Source: Comamonas sp. (GTDB taxonomy: Bacteria; Pseudomonadota; Gammaproteobacteria; Burkholderiales; Burkholderiaceae_C). Taken from it: 64,000 nucleotides of DNA. Below are positions 1 to 9,127 of the stretch, piece by piece. The stretch spans positions 372,001 through 436,000 of the forward strand of contig JAITLR010000007.1 in NCBI GenBank assembly GCA_031277805.1, read 5' to 3'. The notes beneath the pieces were generated by a model. It searched no databases and was not told the origin of the DNA. It saw nothing but the letters and a program-made list of their open reading frames with translations. Position 1 is the stretch's first letter. Each line of letters starts with the position of its first letter. The translations under genes and the position numbers were made by a program.

Positions 1-411
1 GAAGGCAATGATGCCGCCGATAAAGGGAATCTTGCCGATGAAGTAGATGACGGCAGCCAGCAGCATGTAGACGATGAATGCCGCCATCATGGCCAGACCA
101 ATGAGCAGAAACTTGGGCAGGCACAGCAGACCTGCCGATGCCGCAGCCGCAAAGGAGCGCACGGGCTGCTCCTTGGCCTTGTCCATCAGCATGATGCCCA
201 CGCCGGAAAAACCGCCCATGAGCACGACAAACGCCACCAGCATCATGACCAGGGCCAGAATGCCTGGCAGCAACTGACCGAGAGAGATGACCAGGCCTGT
301 AAGCAGCAAGGTCAGAAAAGCCAGCAGCAGCGGCCGCCATTGCGTCAGGCCTTCGGCGGCGCGGGCCAGCGTGCCGAAGCGGATATCTCCCAATGATTGA
401 ACTTCTTTCAT
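1..411 (-). CDS. Multi-pass membrane protein, N-terminal part, cut by window edge
   Basis: Reading the reverse strand from the ATG at 411 gives 137 codons with no stop before the window ends, so only the N-terminal part is visible. The protein begins MKEVQSLGDI and then shows alternating hydrophobic stretches (about residues 27-50, 52-70, 90-118 and 120-137), so it is an integral inner-membrane protein. It has no recognisable catalytic motif. It is the third gene of a leftward run with the lipoprotein and zinc-ribbon genes upstream, which suggests a small envelope operon. Function unknown. Confidence 0.7.
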   Translation of the reverse strand, partial: MKEVQSLGDIRFGTLARAAEGLTQWRPLLLAFLTLLLTGLVISLGQLLPGILALVMMLVAFVVLMGGFSGVGIMLMDKAKEQPVRSFAAAASAGLLCLPKFLLIGLAMMAAFIVYMLLAAVIYFIGKIPFIGGIIAF

Positions 412-474
412 GTACCGTCCTGTTTTGAGGGTGGTTGATGTTTTTTCGAGTTGATCTGGAACCTGTTTGCGTTC

Positions 475-1170
475 TTAAAGCTTGCCGCGAATTTCTCCCG
501 CTTCGATGGTATAGCGCTCGATACCCACGGGCAGGCTGCTGTCCACTTTCTTGCGCACGTTCACGGGCTTGCCATTCTTGGTCTGGGTGGTGCCGGAACT
601 GGTGTTGACACGGCCCGCATTCACATCGGCGTCAGCCTGTTCCACCAGAATGGTGGAGGAGCCGCGATTGTCGGCCAGCTCATTGGCCAGATCCTTCAAG
701 GAGTCCATGGCTCGGGTGTACTCGCCACGGCCCTTGGCTGCCAGCGGCATATCCACGCTCAACGAGGAGAAGGCCTGCAGCTGGCTGGTTGTACCGCTTT
801 GTCCATCGGTGATGGGCACGGGGCGGGTACGCAAAGGCCCTGCCACGGCGCGCTGACGAACGGGCAGCTTCTGCATGGCTTGAACAGCTTGCTTTTGCAG
901 GTCGGCGGCCTGGGCGGTTTCCTGATCCAGTGCGGCTTGCAGGCGGGCAAAACGTTCATTCTGGCCTCCTGCAGTTGATCCGGCTGGCACTCTGGCTCCT
1001 CCCGTGGTGATGGGGCCGCCACAGCGCGGATCGGGCGAGCTGGTCACGCGCGAGAGCATGCAGCTGAACGAGGTGGAGGCTTCTTCCATCGTGGCACAGC
1101 CGCTGACCAGGACGGCTGCACAGCTCACCACGGTCAGCTGTGCCCAGCGGGCGATTCTGTCGTTTTTCAT
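475..1170 (-). CDS. Predicted lipoprotein of unknown function
   Basis: About 231 residues. The N-terminus is a lipoprotein signal: a basic start, a hydrophobic stretch and the lipobox VSGC, so the mature protein should be lipidated at that Cys and held in the envelope. The rest is Gln/Ala-rich and probably helical around residues 75-110, then has a segment resembling an OmpA- or BON-like fold (around DQSGTTSQLQAFSSLSVDMPL and the repeated AxxSLKDLANEL), which I cannot assign firmly. An in-frame ATG at 1182 is an alternative start; I prefer 1170 because a GAGAAA stretch lies at ribosome-binding distance. It begins only a few bases after the zinc-ribbon gene stops, so the two are likely co-transcribed. 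Confidence 0.7.
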   Translation of the reverse strand: MKNDRIARWAQLTVVSCAAVLVSGCATMEEASTSFSCMLSRVTSSPDPRCGGPITTGGARVPAGSTAGGQNERFARLQAALDQETAQAADLQKQAVQAMQKLPVRQRAVAGPLRTRPVPITDGQSGTTSQLQAFSSLSVDMPLAAKGRGEYTRAMDSLKDLANELADNRGSSTILVEQADADVNAGRVNTSSGTTQTKNGKPVNVRKKVDSSLPVGIERYTIEAGEIRGKL

Positions 1171-1187
1171 GGCTTTTCTCATTCGGA

Positions 1188-2225
1188 TCAGTCCAGCAGG
1201 TCGTCCAGCGTGGGAGAGCCGTTTCGCACGGCAGGGCGCGATTGGGGCTTGGCAGGTCTTGCAGGAGCTGGGGGAGGTGCAACTGCCGTGTCAGGCGCGG
1301 GGCTGGCAGGGCTGACGGTCACTTCAGGAATAGCCGGGGTAGGCGTTGGCGAGCTGATCGTGGCCTGCGTTGCAGGGGGCGCAGCGACATCCACATTGTC
1401 CGCGGGTGGGTTGATGGTGACCACGGATGGATCGTTGGCAGGGGCTGGTGCATTTCCTGCGCCCTGCGGGCCGACGAGGGCGTCGGCCTTGGCCTTGTCC
1501 TCTGCGGAAATGGCATTTCTGTCGGCTGGTGTGGCGGCAGAAGACGGTGTCTGGCTTGTGCTGCCTCCCATGCCGGGGAAGGCCCCCATGTTCCTGGCCA
1601 GCAGCACGCCCGCGCCAATGGCGATCAGCACCAGCACCAGTACCAGCCATTTGATCCAGGACTGGTTGTGTCTGGACGGCTCCTGCGGCATCGCTGGTGC
1701 GTTGTGAGACGTGGCACGAAGATCGCTGAGGAATGGCGGCGGAGGTGGCGGATAGCTGGCATGGTCGGTGGGCCAGGCCGGGGTAGGGCGCAGCGATTCC
1801 GTTGTCATGGGCTCTATGCGTGGCGGCTCGGCGCTGCTTGTGCTGGCCAATGATGTCGGGGCTTCTGACTTCGGTCGAGATGTCGCTGTCCCCAACCCAC
1901 CAGCGGCCAGTGCCGAATCTGCCTGCGTGGATTCCGAGAGCGCGGCCGGTGTGCCTGGAGGCATATCCAAGGCAGGCACTTCAACAGGGACGATGGATGG
2001 GGTGCCGGTGTCCGCTGGAAACGAGTTGCCGCACTTGGGGCAGAACCTGGCCAAAGGTTTGCAGACGGCCTGGCATACCGGGCAGATTTTCTCGGCAGGG
2101 GCCGTCACCGGGGCTGTTGCGGCGCTCGGATCTGAAATGGTGGTGGACGGAGTTTGCCGTGCGCCACAGCGATTACAGAATTTGGCATTCGCAGCCAGTG
2201 CGTTGCCACATTGAGAACAGTTCAT
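1188..2225 (-). CDS. Double zinc-ribbon membrane protein
   Basis: 345 residues from the ATG at 2225. An upstream in-frame start exists, but this one puts the first zinc ribbon at the very N-terminus as is usual for the family. Two zinc ribbons are visible: CSQCG with FCNRCG near residues 3-20, and CPVCQ with FCPKCG about 40 residues later. A long Pro/Ala/Ser/Thr-rich linker follows, then one transmembrane helix (WLVLVLVLIAIGAGVLLA) and a low-complexity Pro/Ala-rich tail, presumably periplasmic. The N-terminal zinc ribbons should be cytoplasmic. It heads the leftward run with the lipoprotein and membrane protein. Specific function unknown. Confidence 0.75.
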   Translation of the reverse strand: MNCSQCGNALAANAKFCNRCGARQTPSTTISDPSAATAPVTAPAEKICPVCQAVCKPLARFCPKCGNSFPADTGTPSIVPVEVPALDMPPGTPAALSESTQADSALAAGGLGTATSRPKSEAPTSLASTSSAEPPRIEPMTTESLRPTPAWPTDHASYPPPPPPFLSDLRATSHNAPAMPQEPSRHNQSWIKWLVLVLVLIAIGAGVLLARNMGAFPGMGGSTSQTPSSAATPADRNAISAEDKAKADALVGPQGAGNAPAPANDPSVVTINPPADNVDVAAPPATQATISSPTPTPAIPEVTVSPASPAPDTAVAPPPAPARPAKPQSRPAVRNGSPTLDDLLD

Positions 2226-2619
2226 TGTCTGCAATATAAATAAATGATGTTGCGGGCGATGAGCGGGCTTCAACAAAAGAGCCGTCCCATTCTGGGCTGC
2301 ATCTTACTGGTGCATTGCTGGGCGGTGGAGATTGCCGCCGCATCAGATTGTCAGCAAATGGCGGCGCCACAGCTCAATCGGCCAAGAGGAAGGCGTGCAT
2401 GAGGAGCACTTCGCATGGATTCCAAGGCAGTGGGTCGGCCGGCATATTCGCAAGCCGATGATTTCTCTGAAAAATTGAAAATTTCTCCATGGCCAACGGT
2501 CATGCCGTGCAGGACGTCAGCCGCCTTGTATTCTTCAGAGTGAACAGGCGAAGGACACTGATGGATTCACTTCCCATGCCTGTTCGGCTGTTTCACTTTG
2601 AAACTGCAGAGTGGGCCGA
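2226..2619. other. Intergenic stretch, no gene recognised
   Basis: Nearly 400 bases between the start of the zinc-ribbon gene and the end of the metallophosphoesterase gene, both leftward. It should hold the zinc-ribbon promoter and the phosphoesterase terminator. The only structure I noticed is a long-loop inverted repeat (GAACAGGC near 2541, GCCTGTTC near 2578). Short open frames occur on the plus strand (for example from about 2415), but none has a convincing ribosome-binding site or familiar protein sequence. Confidence 0.5.
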
Positions 2620-3789
2620 CTACCGGACCTCCCGCTGCAGTGTCAGCACCTCGATACGTGGAGAGATACCCAGCCTCACGGCAAAGCCTGCCCACAGGCC
2701 TGCGCCCGAGCTGACGATAAGGCGCATCTTGTCCACGTCATAGCTGCCGCGCACGAAGCCGTTGTTCACCGGAGCCACCAACAGCCGATCCATGCCACGG
2801 ATCAGACCTCCGTGGGTGTGGCCCGATATCTGCAGATCGATGCCGTAATCGGCGTTGTCTCGGGCGAACTTGGGCTGATGGGCCAGCAGCACATGAAAGT
2901 CTGCCTTGGCAGCTGTGGCCTGTCTGGCGACGGCTGCCACATCGGGGGCGATGCCCTCGGGGACATCCGGCTTGCGGTTATAGGGAGAGGTGCGGCCATA
3001 GACAGGATCACCAATGCCGGACAGGGCCAGCTTCGCTCCATCCACATCGATCAGCTGCATGCGGTTTTCCAGCAGATTCAGACCCAGTCGCTGAAATTCG
3101 GCCATCCAGCTGTCGTAGCCGCTGTAGTACTCGTGATTGCCCGGAGCAACCCAGACGCCGTAAGGCGCATGCAGCTGGGCCAATGGCGCAATATTCTGGC
3201 GGCCGCTGGCTGTATCGCCGTCCACCAGATCGCCAGGCAACACGATGAGGTCGGGTTTGGCAGCCAGGGTGCGGTCCACGATGGTCTGTACATAGAGCGC
3301 ATCGTTGACAGGGCTGGCATGAATGTCTGCCAGCACGGCAATACGCAGCCCCTCAAGCCCCTGGGGCAGCTGTGACAGGGGTACCTGCATTTCCTTGATC
3401 TGCGGCGGCTGCAGGGCGTTGTATACGCCCAGGCCAGACAGGGCGGAGGTCAGAACCAGTGCTGCCAGCGTAGGTGCTGTGGCATGGGCCGCGCCGCTCC
3501 AGCGGGGCTTGCCCAGCAGCTTGCCGGCCAGCCAGACACCGTCGCGCAGCAGGATCAATATCAGCAGCATCAGCAAGGTGGCCAAAACCCAGCCTCCCGG
3601 CACTTGCAGCGGGGCAATGGTGGTGTAGGCCAGTACACCGGTCTGCGCAGCCTTGAGCAGCAAGGCCGGAAAAATGCCGACAAGTGCTGTCAGCACCACC
3701 AGGGCGATGCGGGTGAGTCGGCTCAAGCGGCAGGGCCACCATAGCCAAAGAGCGAGCAAGGGGATGAACAGCGCGGCGGACACAACCAT
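2620..3789 (-). CDS. Membrane-anchored metallophosphoesterase
   Basis: 389 residues. Residues 1-140 carry several hydrophobic helices (for example VVSAALFIPLLALWLWW and VLATLLMLLILILL). A calcineurin-type phosphoesterase domain follows, with the ordered metal-binding motifs DIHAS, GDLVDGD, GNHEYYSG, LLAHQPKF and SGHTHGG. All five blocks are intact, so a two-metal phosphoesterase active site is expected. The architecture matches the YaeI/YkuE-type membrane phosphoesterases, some of which hydrolyse lipid pyrophosphates such as UDP-diacylglucosamine. The substrate cannot be told from sequence. It is divergent from hrpA. Confidence 0.9.
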   Translation of the reverse strand: MVVSAALFIPLLALWLWWPCRLSRLTRIALVVLTALVGIFPALLLKAAQTGVLAYTTIAPLQVPGGWVLATLLMLLILILLRDGVWLAGKLLGKPRWSGAAHATAPTLAALVLTSALSGLGVYNALQPPQIKEMQVPLSQLPQGLEGLRIAVLADIHASPVNDALYVQTIVDRTLAAKPDLIVLPGDLVDGDTASGRQNIAPLAQLHAPYGVWVAPGNHEYYSGYDSWMAEFQRLGLNLLENRMQLIDVDGAKLALSGIGDPVYGRTSPYNRKPDVPEGIAPDVAAVARQATAAKADFHVLLAHQPKFARDNADYGIDLQISGHTHGGLIRGMDRLLVAPVNNGFVRGSYDVDKMRLIVSSGAGLWAGFAVRLGISPRIEVLTLQREVR

Positions 3790-3910
3790 GGGAGAGCAGG
3801 GGCAGAAAAGCGGAAATCAAAAAAGCGGAAAGCACAAAGCGCCCGAGCATAGCAAGCCCTTGTGACTCGTGAGCGACCCCTAGATCAACCTGCTTGGCGC
3901 AGAGCCTGCC

Positions 3911-3935
3911 AAGGGCTGGGATAATCCCAGCCCTT
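3911..3935 (+). promoter_or_regulatory. Perfect 11-bp hairpin ending at the hrpA ATG
   Basis: AAGGGCTGGGA (3911-3921), loop TAA, TCCCAGCCCTT (3925-3935) form a perfect inverted repeat whose last base touches the hrpA ATG at 3936. There is no purine-rich ribosome-binding site outside the stem. The centre also contains GATAAT (3920-3925), a possible -10 box that would start transcription almost at the ATG. It may therefore be a translation-blocking hairpin or part of a leaderless promoter; the sequence alone does not decide. Confidence 0.6.
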
Positions 3936-6900
3936 ATGCCTTTGCAGATCACCTTTCCCGAGTCGCTCCCCGTATCTGGCCGCCGCCAGGAAATCATGGA
4001 GGCCATGGATCGCCACCAGGTCATCATCGTCTGTGGTGAGACAGGCTCGGGCAAGACCACGCAGCTGCCCAAGATCGCGTTGGCGCTGGGCCGGGGCAGG
4101 CTCAATGCAACGCCCGACGCCAATGGCCAGGTGCGCGGCCATCTGATCGGCCACACCCAGCCGCGCCGGATTGCGGCTTCATCCGTGGCCAAGCGCATCG
4201 CCGAAGAGCTGAACACGCCGCCCGGAGAGGTCGTGGGCTACAAGGTGCGCTTTCAGGACACGTTGCAAAAAGGCGCTTCGGTCAAGCTGATGACGGACGG
4301 TATCTTGCTGGCCGAGACCCAGACCGACCCGCTGCTCAAGGCCTATGACACGCTGATCATCGACGAGGCGCACGAGCGCAGCCTGAATATCGACTTTCTG
4401 CTGGGCTATATCAAGCAGATCCTGCCCAAGCGCCCGGATCTGAAAGTGGTGGTGACATCGGCCACCATTGACGCCGACCGCTTTGCCAAGCACTTTGAAT
4501 CCAAGGCAGGTCCTGCTCCCGTCGTCATGGTTTCGGGGCGTACCTATCCGGTGGAGATGCGCTACCGCCCGTTCGAGGGCGAAAAGGACAAGGACCTGAA
4601 CGACGCCATTGCCGATGGCGTCGATGAACTCTGGGCCGGCGGCAAGGGCGGCGATATCCTGATCTTCCTGCCGGGCGAGCGCGAGATTCGCGAAGCCGCC
4701 GACCATCTGCGCAAGCATCTGCAGCATTCGCCCACGCTGCGCAGCGCCGAGGTACTGCCGCTGTTCTCGCGCCTGTCCCAGGCCGAGCAGGATCGCATTT
4801 TCGACGGCCATACGGGCCGCCGCATTGTTTTGGCAACCAATGTGGCCGAAACTTCGCTCACGGTGCCGGGCATTCGCTACGTGATTGACGCAGGCACGGC
4901 CCGCGTGAAGCGCTACTCCTTCCGTAGCAAGGTGGAGCAGTTGCTGGTCGAGCCGATCTCGCAGGCCGCTGCCAACCAGCGCGCGGGCCGTTGCGGCCGT
5001 GTGGCCAACGGTATCTGTATTCGTCTGTATGACGAAGAGAGCTTTGCCAGCCGCGACCGGTTTACCGACCCCGAAATCCTGCGTTCCTCGCTGGCCGGTG
5101 TGATTCTGCGCATGAAGGCACTGGGTCTGGGCGATGTGGTGCATTTCCCGTTTCTGGAAGCACCTTCGGGCCGTGCCATTGCCGATGGCTACCAGTTGCT
5201 GGCCGAACTGGGTGCGGTGGACGATCACGGCCAGCTGTTGCCCATGGGCAAGGAGCTGTCGCGCCTACCGCTGGACCCGCGTGTGGGTCGCATGATTCTG
5301 GAGGCGCGCGAGCGCGGTGCCGTGGCCGAGGTGCTGATCATCGCCTCGGCCCTCAGCGTGCAGGACGTGCGCGACCGGCCCATGGAGGCGCAGCAGCAGG
5401 CCGACCAGGCTCATGCCAAGTTCGATGACGAGAAAAGCGAATTCAGCGGCTATCTGCGCCTGTGGAAATGGCTGATGGATGCGCGCGGCGGCAAGGTTGT
5501 GGCCAAGAGCCGCGCCGAAATGGCTGCGCAAAACAAGCCTGCGGCCAAGCCCAGTGCCCGCAATCAGGCCTTCCTGCCCGTCAGTCAGCGCGCCAGCGGT
5601 GCGCAGGTCGAGGGCACGGTGGAAGAGCGGCTGGCGTTGTTCAACCCGGCCGAGAAGGAAGACGCCGCCACCCACAAGATCAGCAACCGTCAGTGGGAGC
5701 AGTTGCTGCGCCAGAACTTCATCAATATCCGCCGTGTGCGTGAGTGGCGCGATATTCATTCGCAGTTGCTGACTGTGACCAAGGAGCAGAAATGGCTGCT
5801 CAACAATGAGGCTGCGGGTTATGAGGCCGTGCATCTGTCCATGTTGTCGGGTCTGCTGGGCAACATCGGCTACAAGGCCGAGGAAAGCGAGAGCTATCTG
5901 GGCGCGCACGGCATCAAGTTCCACCCGCATCCCGGTGCCCACCTGAGCAAGAAGCCCGGCCGCTGGATCGTGGCGGCCGAGCAGGTCGAGACCTCGCGCC
6001 TCTACGGCCGAGGCATTGCGGCGATCGAGCCGCAGTGGCTGGAGGAGGTGGGCGGCCATCTGCTCAAGAAGCAGTTGCTGGACCCGCACTGGAGCAAGAA
6101 GCAGGCCGATGTGGTGGCGCTGGAGCGCGCCACGCTCTACGGCCTGGTGGTCTATAACGGCCGCCGCGTCAGCTATGGCCGCGTCGACCCGCACGAGGCG
6201 CGCAATCTCTTCATCCGTCAGGCGCTGGTGGAAGGCGAGTGGGAAACCAAGTGGCATTTCCTGCCCGCCAACCTCAAGCTCATGCGCAAGGTCGAGGAGC
6301 TGGAGCACAAGAGCCGCCGCCAGGACGTGCTGGTCGACGACGAGCTGATCTTTGCCTTCTACGACCAGCATCTGCCGCGCGATGTCTATAGCGGCGCGAC
6401 CTTTGACAAATGGTTCCGCTTGGCAAGCAAGGACAACGGCGATCTGCTGCGCCTGTCGCGCGACGAGCTGATGCGCCATGAGGCCGCAGGCATCACCACC
6501 GACAAGTTTCCCAAGACTGTCAAGCTGGGCGGTGTGGATTGCACGGCCAGCTATCTGCACAGCCCCGGTGATGCGCGCGACGGCATCACCGTCACCGTTC
6601 CGCTGTTTGTGCTCAATCAGGTCAGCGAAGAGCGCGCCGAGTGGCTGGTGCCGGGCATGCTCAAGGACAAGATCCAGGCGCTGCTCAAGAGCCTGCCCCA
6701 GCGACCGCGCAGCCGCTTCGTGCCGTTGCCCGAAAGCGCGGCGCGACTGGCCGAGCTGTTCACGCAGAACGAGCGCTGGGCCCAGGGGGGGCTGATTGAC
6801 GCCTTGCTCAAGCAGGTGCGCGACGAGACTTCGCTGGATGTGAAGCGCGCCGACTTCAAGCTGGACATGCTGAGCCCGCATCTGTTCATGAACTTCCGCA

Positions 6901-7994
6901 TCACGGACGAGCATGGCCGCCAGCTGGGCCAGGGCCGCAATCTGGGCGCGCTCAAGGCCGAGTGGGGCGCCAAGGCACGTGGCGCTTTCCAGGCGCTTGC
7001 TTCATTAAAGGTAGCTTCTGGCGCTGGTGAGCAGAGCAAACCAGAGAAAAAAGTGCTTGAAACTGGCAATCGGAGAGCGGAAGCAGCTCCCAAGCTAGGA
7101 GCAATACCTGCCAAATCCGAGAAGACCGCGCCCGCCCAGTCGCATGATACGCGCTACAAGGACTGGAGCTTTGGCGAGCTGCCCGAGCTCATGGAGATCA
7201 AGAAGGGCGGCACCACGCTGATCGGCTTTCCGGCCTTGATCGACCATGGCGAGGCCATCGGCATCGAAGTGTTTGACGAGCCCGAGGTGGCGGCTGCAAA
7301 GCACCGTCTGGGCCTGCGCCGCCTGTTTGCGCTGCAGATCCGCGATGCGCTCAAGTATCTGGAAAAGAACATTCCCGATCTGCAGAAGATGGCCGTGGCC
7401 TATATGCCGCTGGGCACGCAGGAAGAGTTGCGCAGCCAGATCATCGATGTGGCCATAGACCGCGCCTTTCTGCAGGAGCCGCTGCCGAGCAACGAGGCCG
7501 ACTTCAAGCAACGCGTGCAGGACGGTCGTGGCCGCCTGACGCTGATTGCCAACGAGGTGGCGCGCATGTCGGCCACCATCCTGACCGAGTACGCGGCCGC
7601 CGCGCGCAAGATCAAGGACACCAAGAACGCGCCGGAGGCCACCAAGGACGCGCAGGAGCAGCTGCAGAAGCTTATGCCCAAAAACTTCATCGCCGTGGCC
7701 CCCTGGGCGCAGCTCGGCCATTACGCGCGCTATCTGAAGGCCATCACCATACGCCTGGACAAATACCGCGCCGACCCGGCGCGCGACGCAACAAAGATGA
7801 AAGAGCTGCAACCGCTGGAGCAGCGCTACTGGCGGCTGGTGGCCGAGCGCAAGGGGCAGATCGATGCCCGCATGCAGGAGTACCGCTGGATGCTGGAGGA
7901 GCTGCGCGTGAGCTTTTTTGCCCAGGAGCTGCGCACGCCGTACCCGGTCAGCGCCAAGCGGCTGGACAAGGTCTGGGCGCAGCTGCAGCAGTGA
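3936..7994 (+). CDS. hrpA: ATP-dependent RNA helicase HrpA
   Basis: About 1352 residues, the usual size of bacterial HrpA. This DEAH-box RNA helicase has been linked to mRNA processing and, in E. coli, to rescue of stalled ribosomes. Motifs in order: Walker A GETGSGKTT near residue 33, DEAH near 142, the SAT motif (TSATIDADRF), NVAETSLTVPG and QRAGRCGR, followed by the long HrpA-specific C-terminal region. I chose the ATG at 3936 because the protein then begins ITFPESLPVS just ahead of the helicase core. A TTG at 3894 would add 14 residues. Residues around 1025-1065 form a Lys/Glu-rich linker encoded by DNA less GC-rich than the rest of the gene. Confidence 0.95.
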   Translation: MPLQITFPESLPVSGRRQEIMEAMDRHQVIIVCGETGSGKTTQLPKIALALGRGRLNATPDANGQVRGHLIGHTQPRRIAASSVAKRIAEELNTPPGEVVGYKVRFQDTLQKGASVKLMTDGILLAETQTDPLLKAYDTLIIDEAHERSLNIDFLLGYIKQILPKRPDLKVVVTSATIDADRFAKHFESKAGPAPVVMVSGRTYPVEMRYRPFEGEKDKDLNDAIADGVDELWAGGKGGDILIFLPGEREIREAADHLRKHLQHSPTLRSAEVLPLFSRLSQAEQDRIFDGHTGRRIVLATNVAETSLTVPGIRYVIDAGTARVKRYSFRSKVEQLLVEPISQAAANQRAGRCGRVANGICIRLYDEESFASRDRFTDPEILRSSLAGVILRMKALGLGDVVHFPFLEAPSGRAIADGYQLLAELGAVDDHGQLLPMGKELSRLPLDPRVGRMILEARERGAVAEVLIIASALSVQDVRDRPMEAQQQADQAHAKFDDEKSEFSGYLRLWKWLMDARGGKVVAKSRAEMAAQNKPAAKPSARNQAFLPVSQRASGAQVEGTVEERLALFNPAEKEDAATHKISNRQWEQLLRQNFINIRRVREWRDIHSQLLTVTKEQKWLLNNEAAGYEAVHLSMLSGLLGNIGYKAEESESYLGAHGIKFHPHPGAHLSKKPGRWIVAAEQVETSRLYGRGIAAIEPQWLEEVGGHLLKKQLLDPHWSKKQADVVALERATLYGLVVYNGRRVSYGRVDPHEARNLFIRQALVEGEWETKWHFLPANLKLMRKVEELEHKSRRQDVLVDDELIFAFYDQHLPRDVYSGATFDKWFRLASKDNGDLLRLSRDELMRHEAAGITTDKFPKTVKLGGVDCTASYLHSPGDARDGITVTVPLFVLNQVSEERAEWLVPGMLKDKIQALLKSLPQRPRSRFVPLPESAARLAELFTQNERWAQGGLIDALLKQVRDETSLDVKRADFKLDMLSPHLFMNFRITDEHGRQLGQGRNLGALKAEWGAKARGAFQALASLKVASGAGEQSKPEKKVLETGNRRAEAAPKLGAIPAKSEKTAPAQSHDTRYKDWSFGELPELMEIKKGGTTLIGFPALIDHGEAIGIEVFDEPEVAAAKHRLGLRRLFALQIRDALKYLEKNIPDLQKMAVAYMPLGTQEELRSQIIDVAIDRAFLQEPLPSNEADFKQRVQDGRGRLTLIANEVARMSATILTEYAAAARKIKDTKNAPEATKDAQEQLQKLMPKNFIAVAPWAQLGHYARYLKAITIRLDKYRADPARDATKMKELQPLEQRYWRLVAERKGQIDARMQEYRWMLEELRVSFFAQELRTPYPVSAKRLDKVWAQLQQ

Positions 7995-8024
7995 TGCCGG
8001 CCTGACGAGCGAGGCCCTGCCTGC

Positions 8025-8951
8025 CTAGGCGGGCCGGCTTTCGCCCTGCAGCAGCGGATTGCGCGAAAACAGCTCCACCACCCAGTCCACAAAGGCACGC
8101 ACCTTGGCGCTGAGATGGGAGTTGGGCGGATAGACCACATAGATCGGCAGCAGAGGGTGCTTCCAGTCCTCCAGCACCCGTTGCAGCTGGCCGCTTTCCA
8201 GGTACTTGTGAATCTGGAAGCGGCTGAGCTGTCCTATGCCCTGGCCGGCAAGGATGGCGCTGATATAGGCATTGCCTTCGTTGACGCCAAGATGCGCGGG
8301 GCTGGCGATCTCTATCACTTCGCCGTCCTTGTGGAACTCCAGCGGATAGCGCCGGGCCGAGACCGGGGAGAAATAGATCACATTGCGATGGCCGGACTCC
8401 AGGTCGCGCGGATGCAGGGGCACGCCATGGCGCTGCAGATATTCGGGGGCGGCAACGGTGATGAATTCCAGGTTGCCGATGCGGCGCGCCACCAGGGACT
8501 GGTCGGCCAGCTCGCCGCCTCGGATCACGCAGTCCACGTTGTCGCTGATCAGATCCACGGTGCGGTCGCTCACGCCCAGATCGATCTGTATCTCGGGGTA
8601 GCGGGACTGGAACTCGCTCAGATGGGGAATGATGAGCAGACGCGCCACCGTCGTTCCCACATCCACGCGCAGGCGCCCGCGCGGCGTGGTGCGAGCCTGG
8701 CTGACGCTGGCCTCGAGGTCGTCGAAGTCGGCGAGCAGGCGCACGGCGCGGTCGTAATAGGCCGCACCGTCGGCGGTCACGGTGACGCGGCGCGTGGTGC
8801 GGTTGAGCAGCTTCACGCGCAGGCGCTCTTCCAGCGCCTGAACGTTCTTGGTCACACTGGCTTTTGGCATTTGCAGCGAATCGGCTGCACGCGTGAAAGT
8901 GCCGGCTTCCACGACCCGCGCGAAAATACGCATGGCCTGTATCTGATCCAT
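8025..8951 (-). CDS. LysR-family transcriptional regulator
   Basis: 308 residues. The N-terminal winged helix-turn-helix (FARVVEAGTFTRAADSLQMPKASVTKNVQALEERL is its recognition region, residues about 10-45) is followed by a periplasmic-binding-like effector domain, the standard LysR layout. It resembles the CrgA/DmlR-type subgroup. It is divergent from the esterase-like gene and the RND efflux operon, separated by about 175 bases that should hold both promoters, so it is the obvious candidate regulator of those genes. The inducer is unknown. Confidence 0.92.
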   Translation of the reverse strand: MDQIQAMRIFARVVEAGTFTRAADSLQMPKASVTKNVQALEERLRVKLLNRTTRRVTVTADGAAYYDRAVRLLADFDDLEASVSQARTTPRGRLRVDVGTTVARLLIIPHLSEFQSRYPEIQIDLGVSDRTVDLISDNVDCVIRGGELADQSLVARRIGNLEFITVAAPEYLQRHGVPLHPRDLESGHRNVIYFSPVSARRYPLEFHKDGEVIEIASPAHLGVNEGNAYISAILAGQGIGQLSRFQIHKYLESGQLQRVLEDWKHPLLPIYVVYPPNSHLSAKVRAFVDWVVELFSRNPLLQGESRPA

Positions 8952-9027
8952 GGGATCTCCTTGTCCTCGCGAAAACCCGGACTCGCCGAGGATGCGGGAT
9001 TCTCACACACAGCTCACCCCGTCATTG

Positions 9028-9040
9028 TTCGAGAATTGGA
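9028..9040. promoter_or_regulatory. Possible LysR binding site (T-N11-A)
   Basis: In the divergent region between the LysR gene and the esterase-like gene, TTCGAGAATTGGAA has outer TTC/GAA symmetry and fits the loose T-N11-A pattern of LysR-type sites. The pattern is weak and common, so this is only a candidate. Confidence 0.25.
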
Positions 9041-9127
9041 AACAGTGTGGCCGCGTTTGCGGGGTTTATGCCGTCAATTGCCGTTGCTACATTTCTGTTC
9101 CATCACCCGGTCCTGTCCGGAAAATCC

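Noticed and set aside
2489..2743. A plus-strand open frame in the gap before the metallophosphoesterase gene
   Set aside because: It overlaps the 3' end of the real gene, has no good ribosome-binding site and no familiar sequence.
3806..3835. Short direct repeat of AAAAGCGGAAA upstream of the metallophosphoesterase gene
   Set aside because: Only two copies in purine-rich DNA; too little to call a regulatory element.
3894..3935. TTG start for hrpA 14 codons upstream of the chosen ATG
   Set aside because: The extra residues come from the palindromic hairpin itself and do not match the family; the ATG fits better, though the TTG is not excluded.
5265..6914. A 549-codon minus-strand frame inside hrpA
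   Set aside because: HrpA is intact on the plus strand; the antisense protein is repetitive and shows no recognisable motif or ribosome-binding site.
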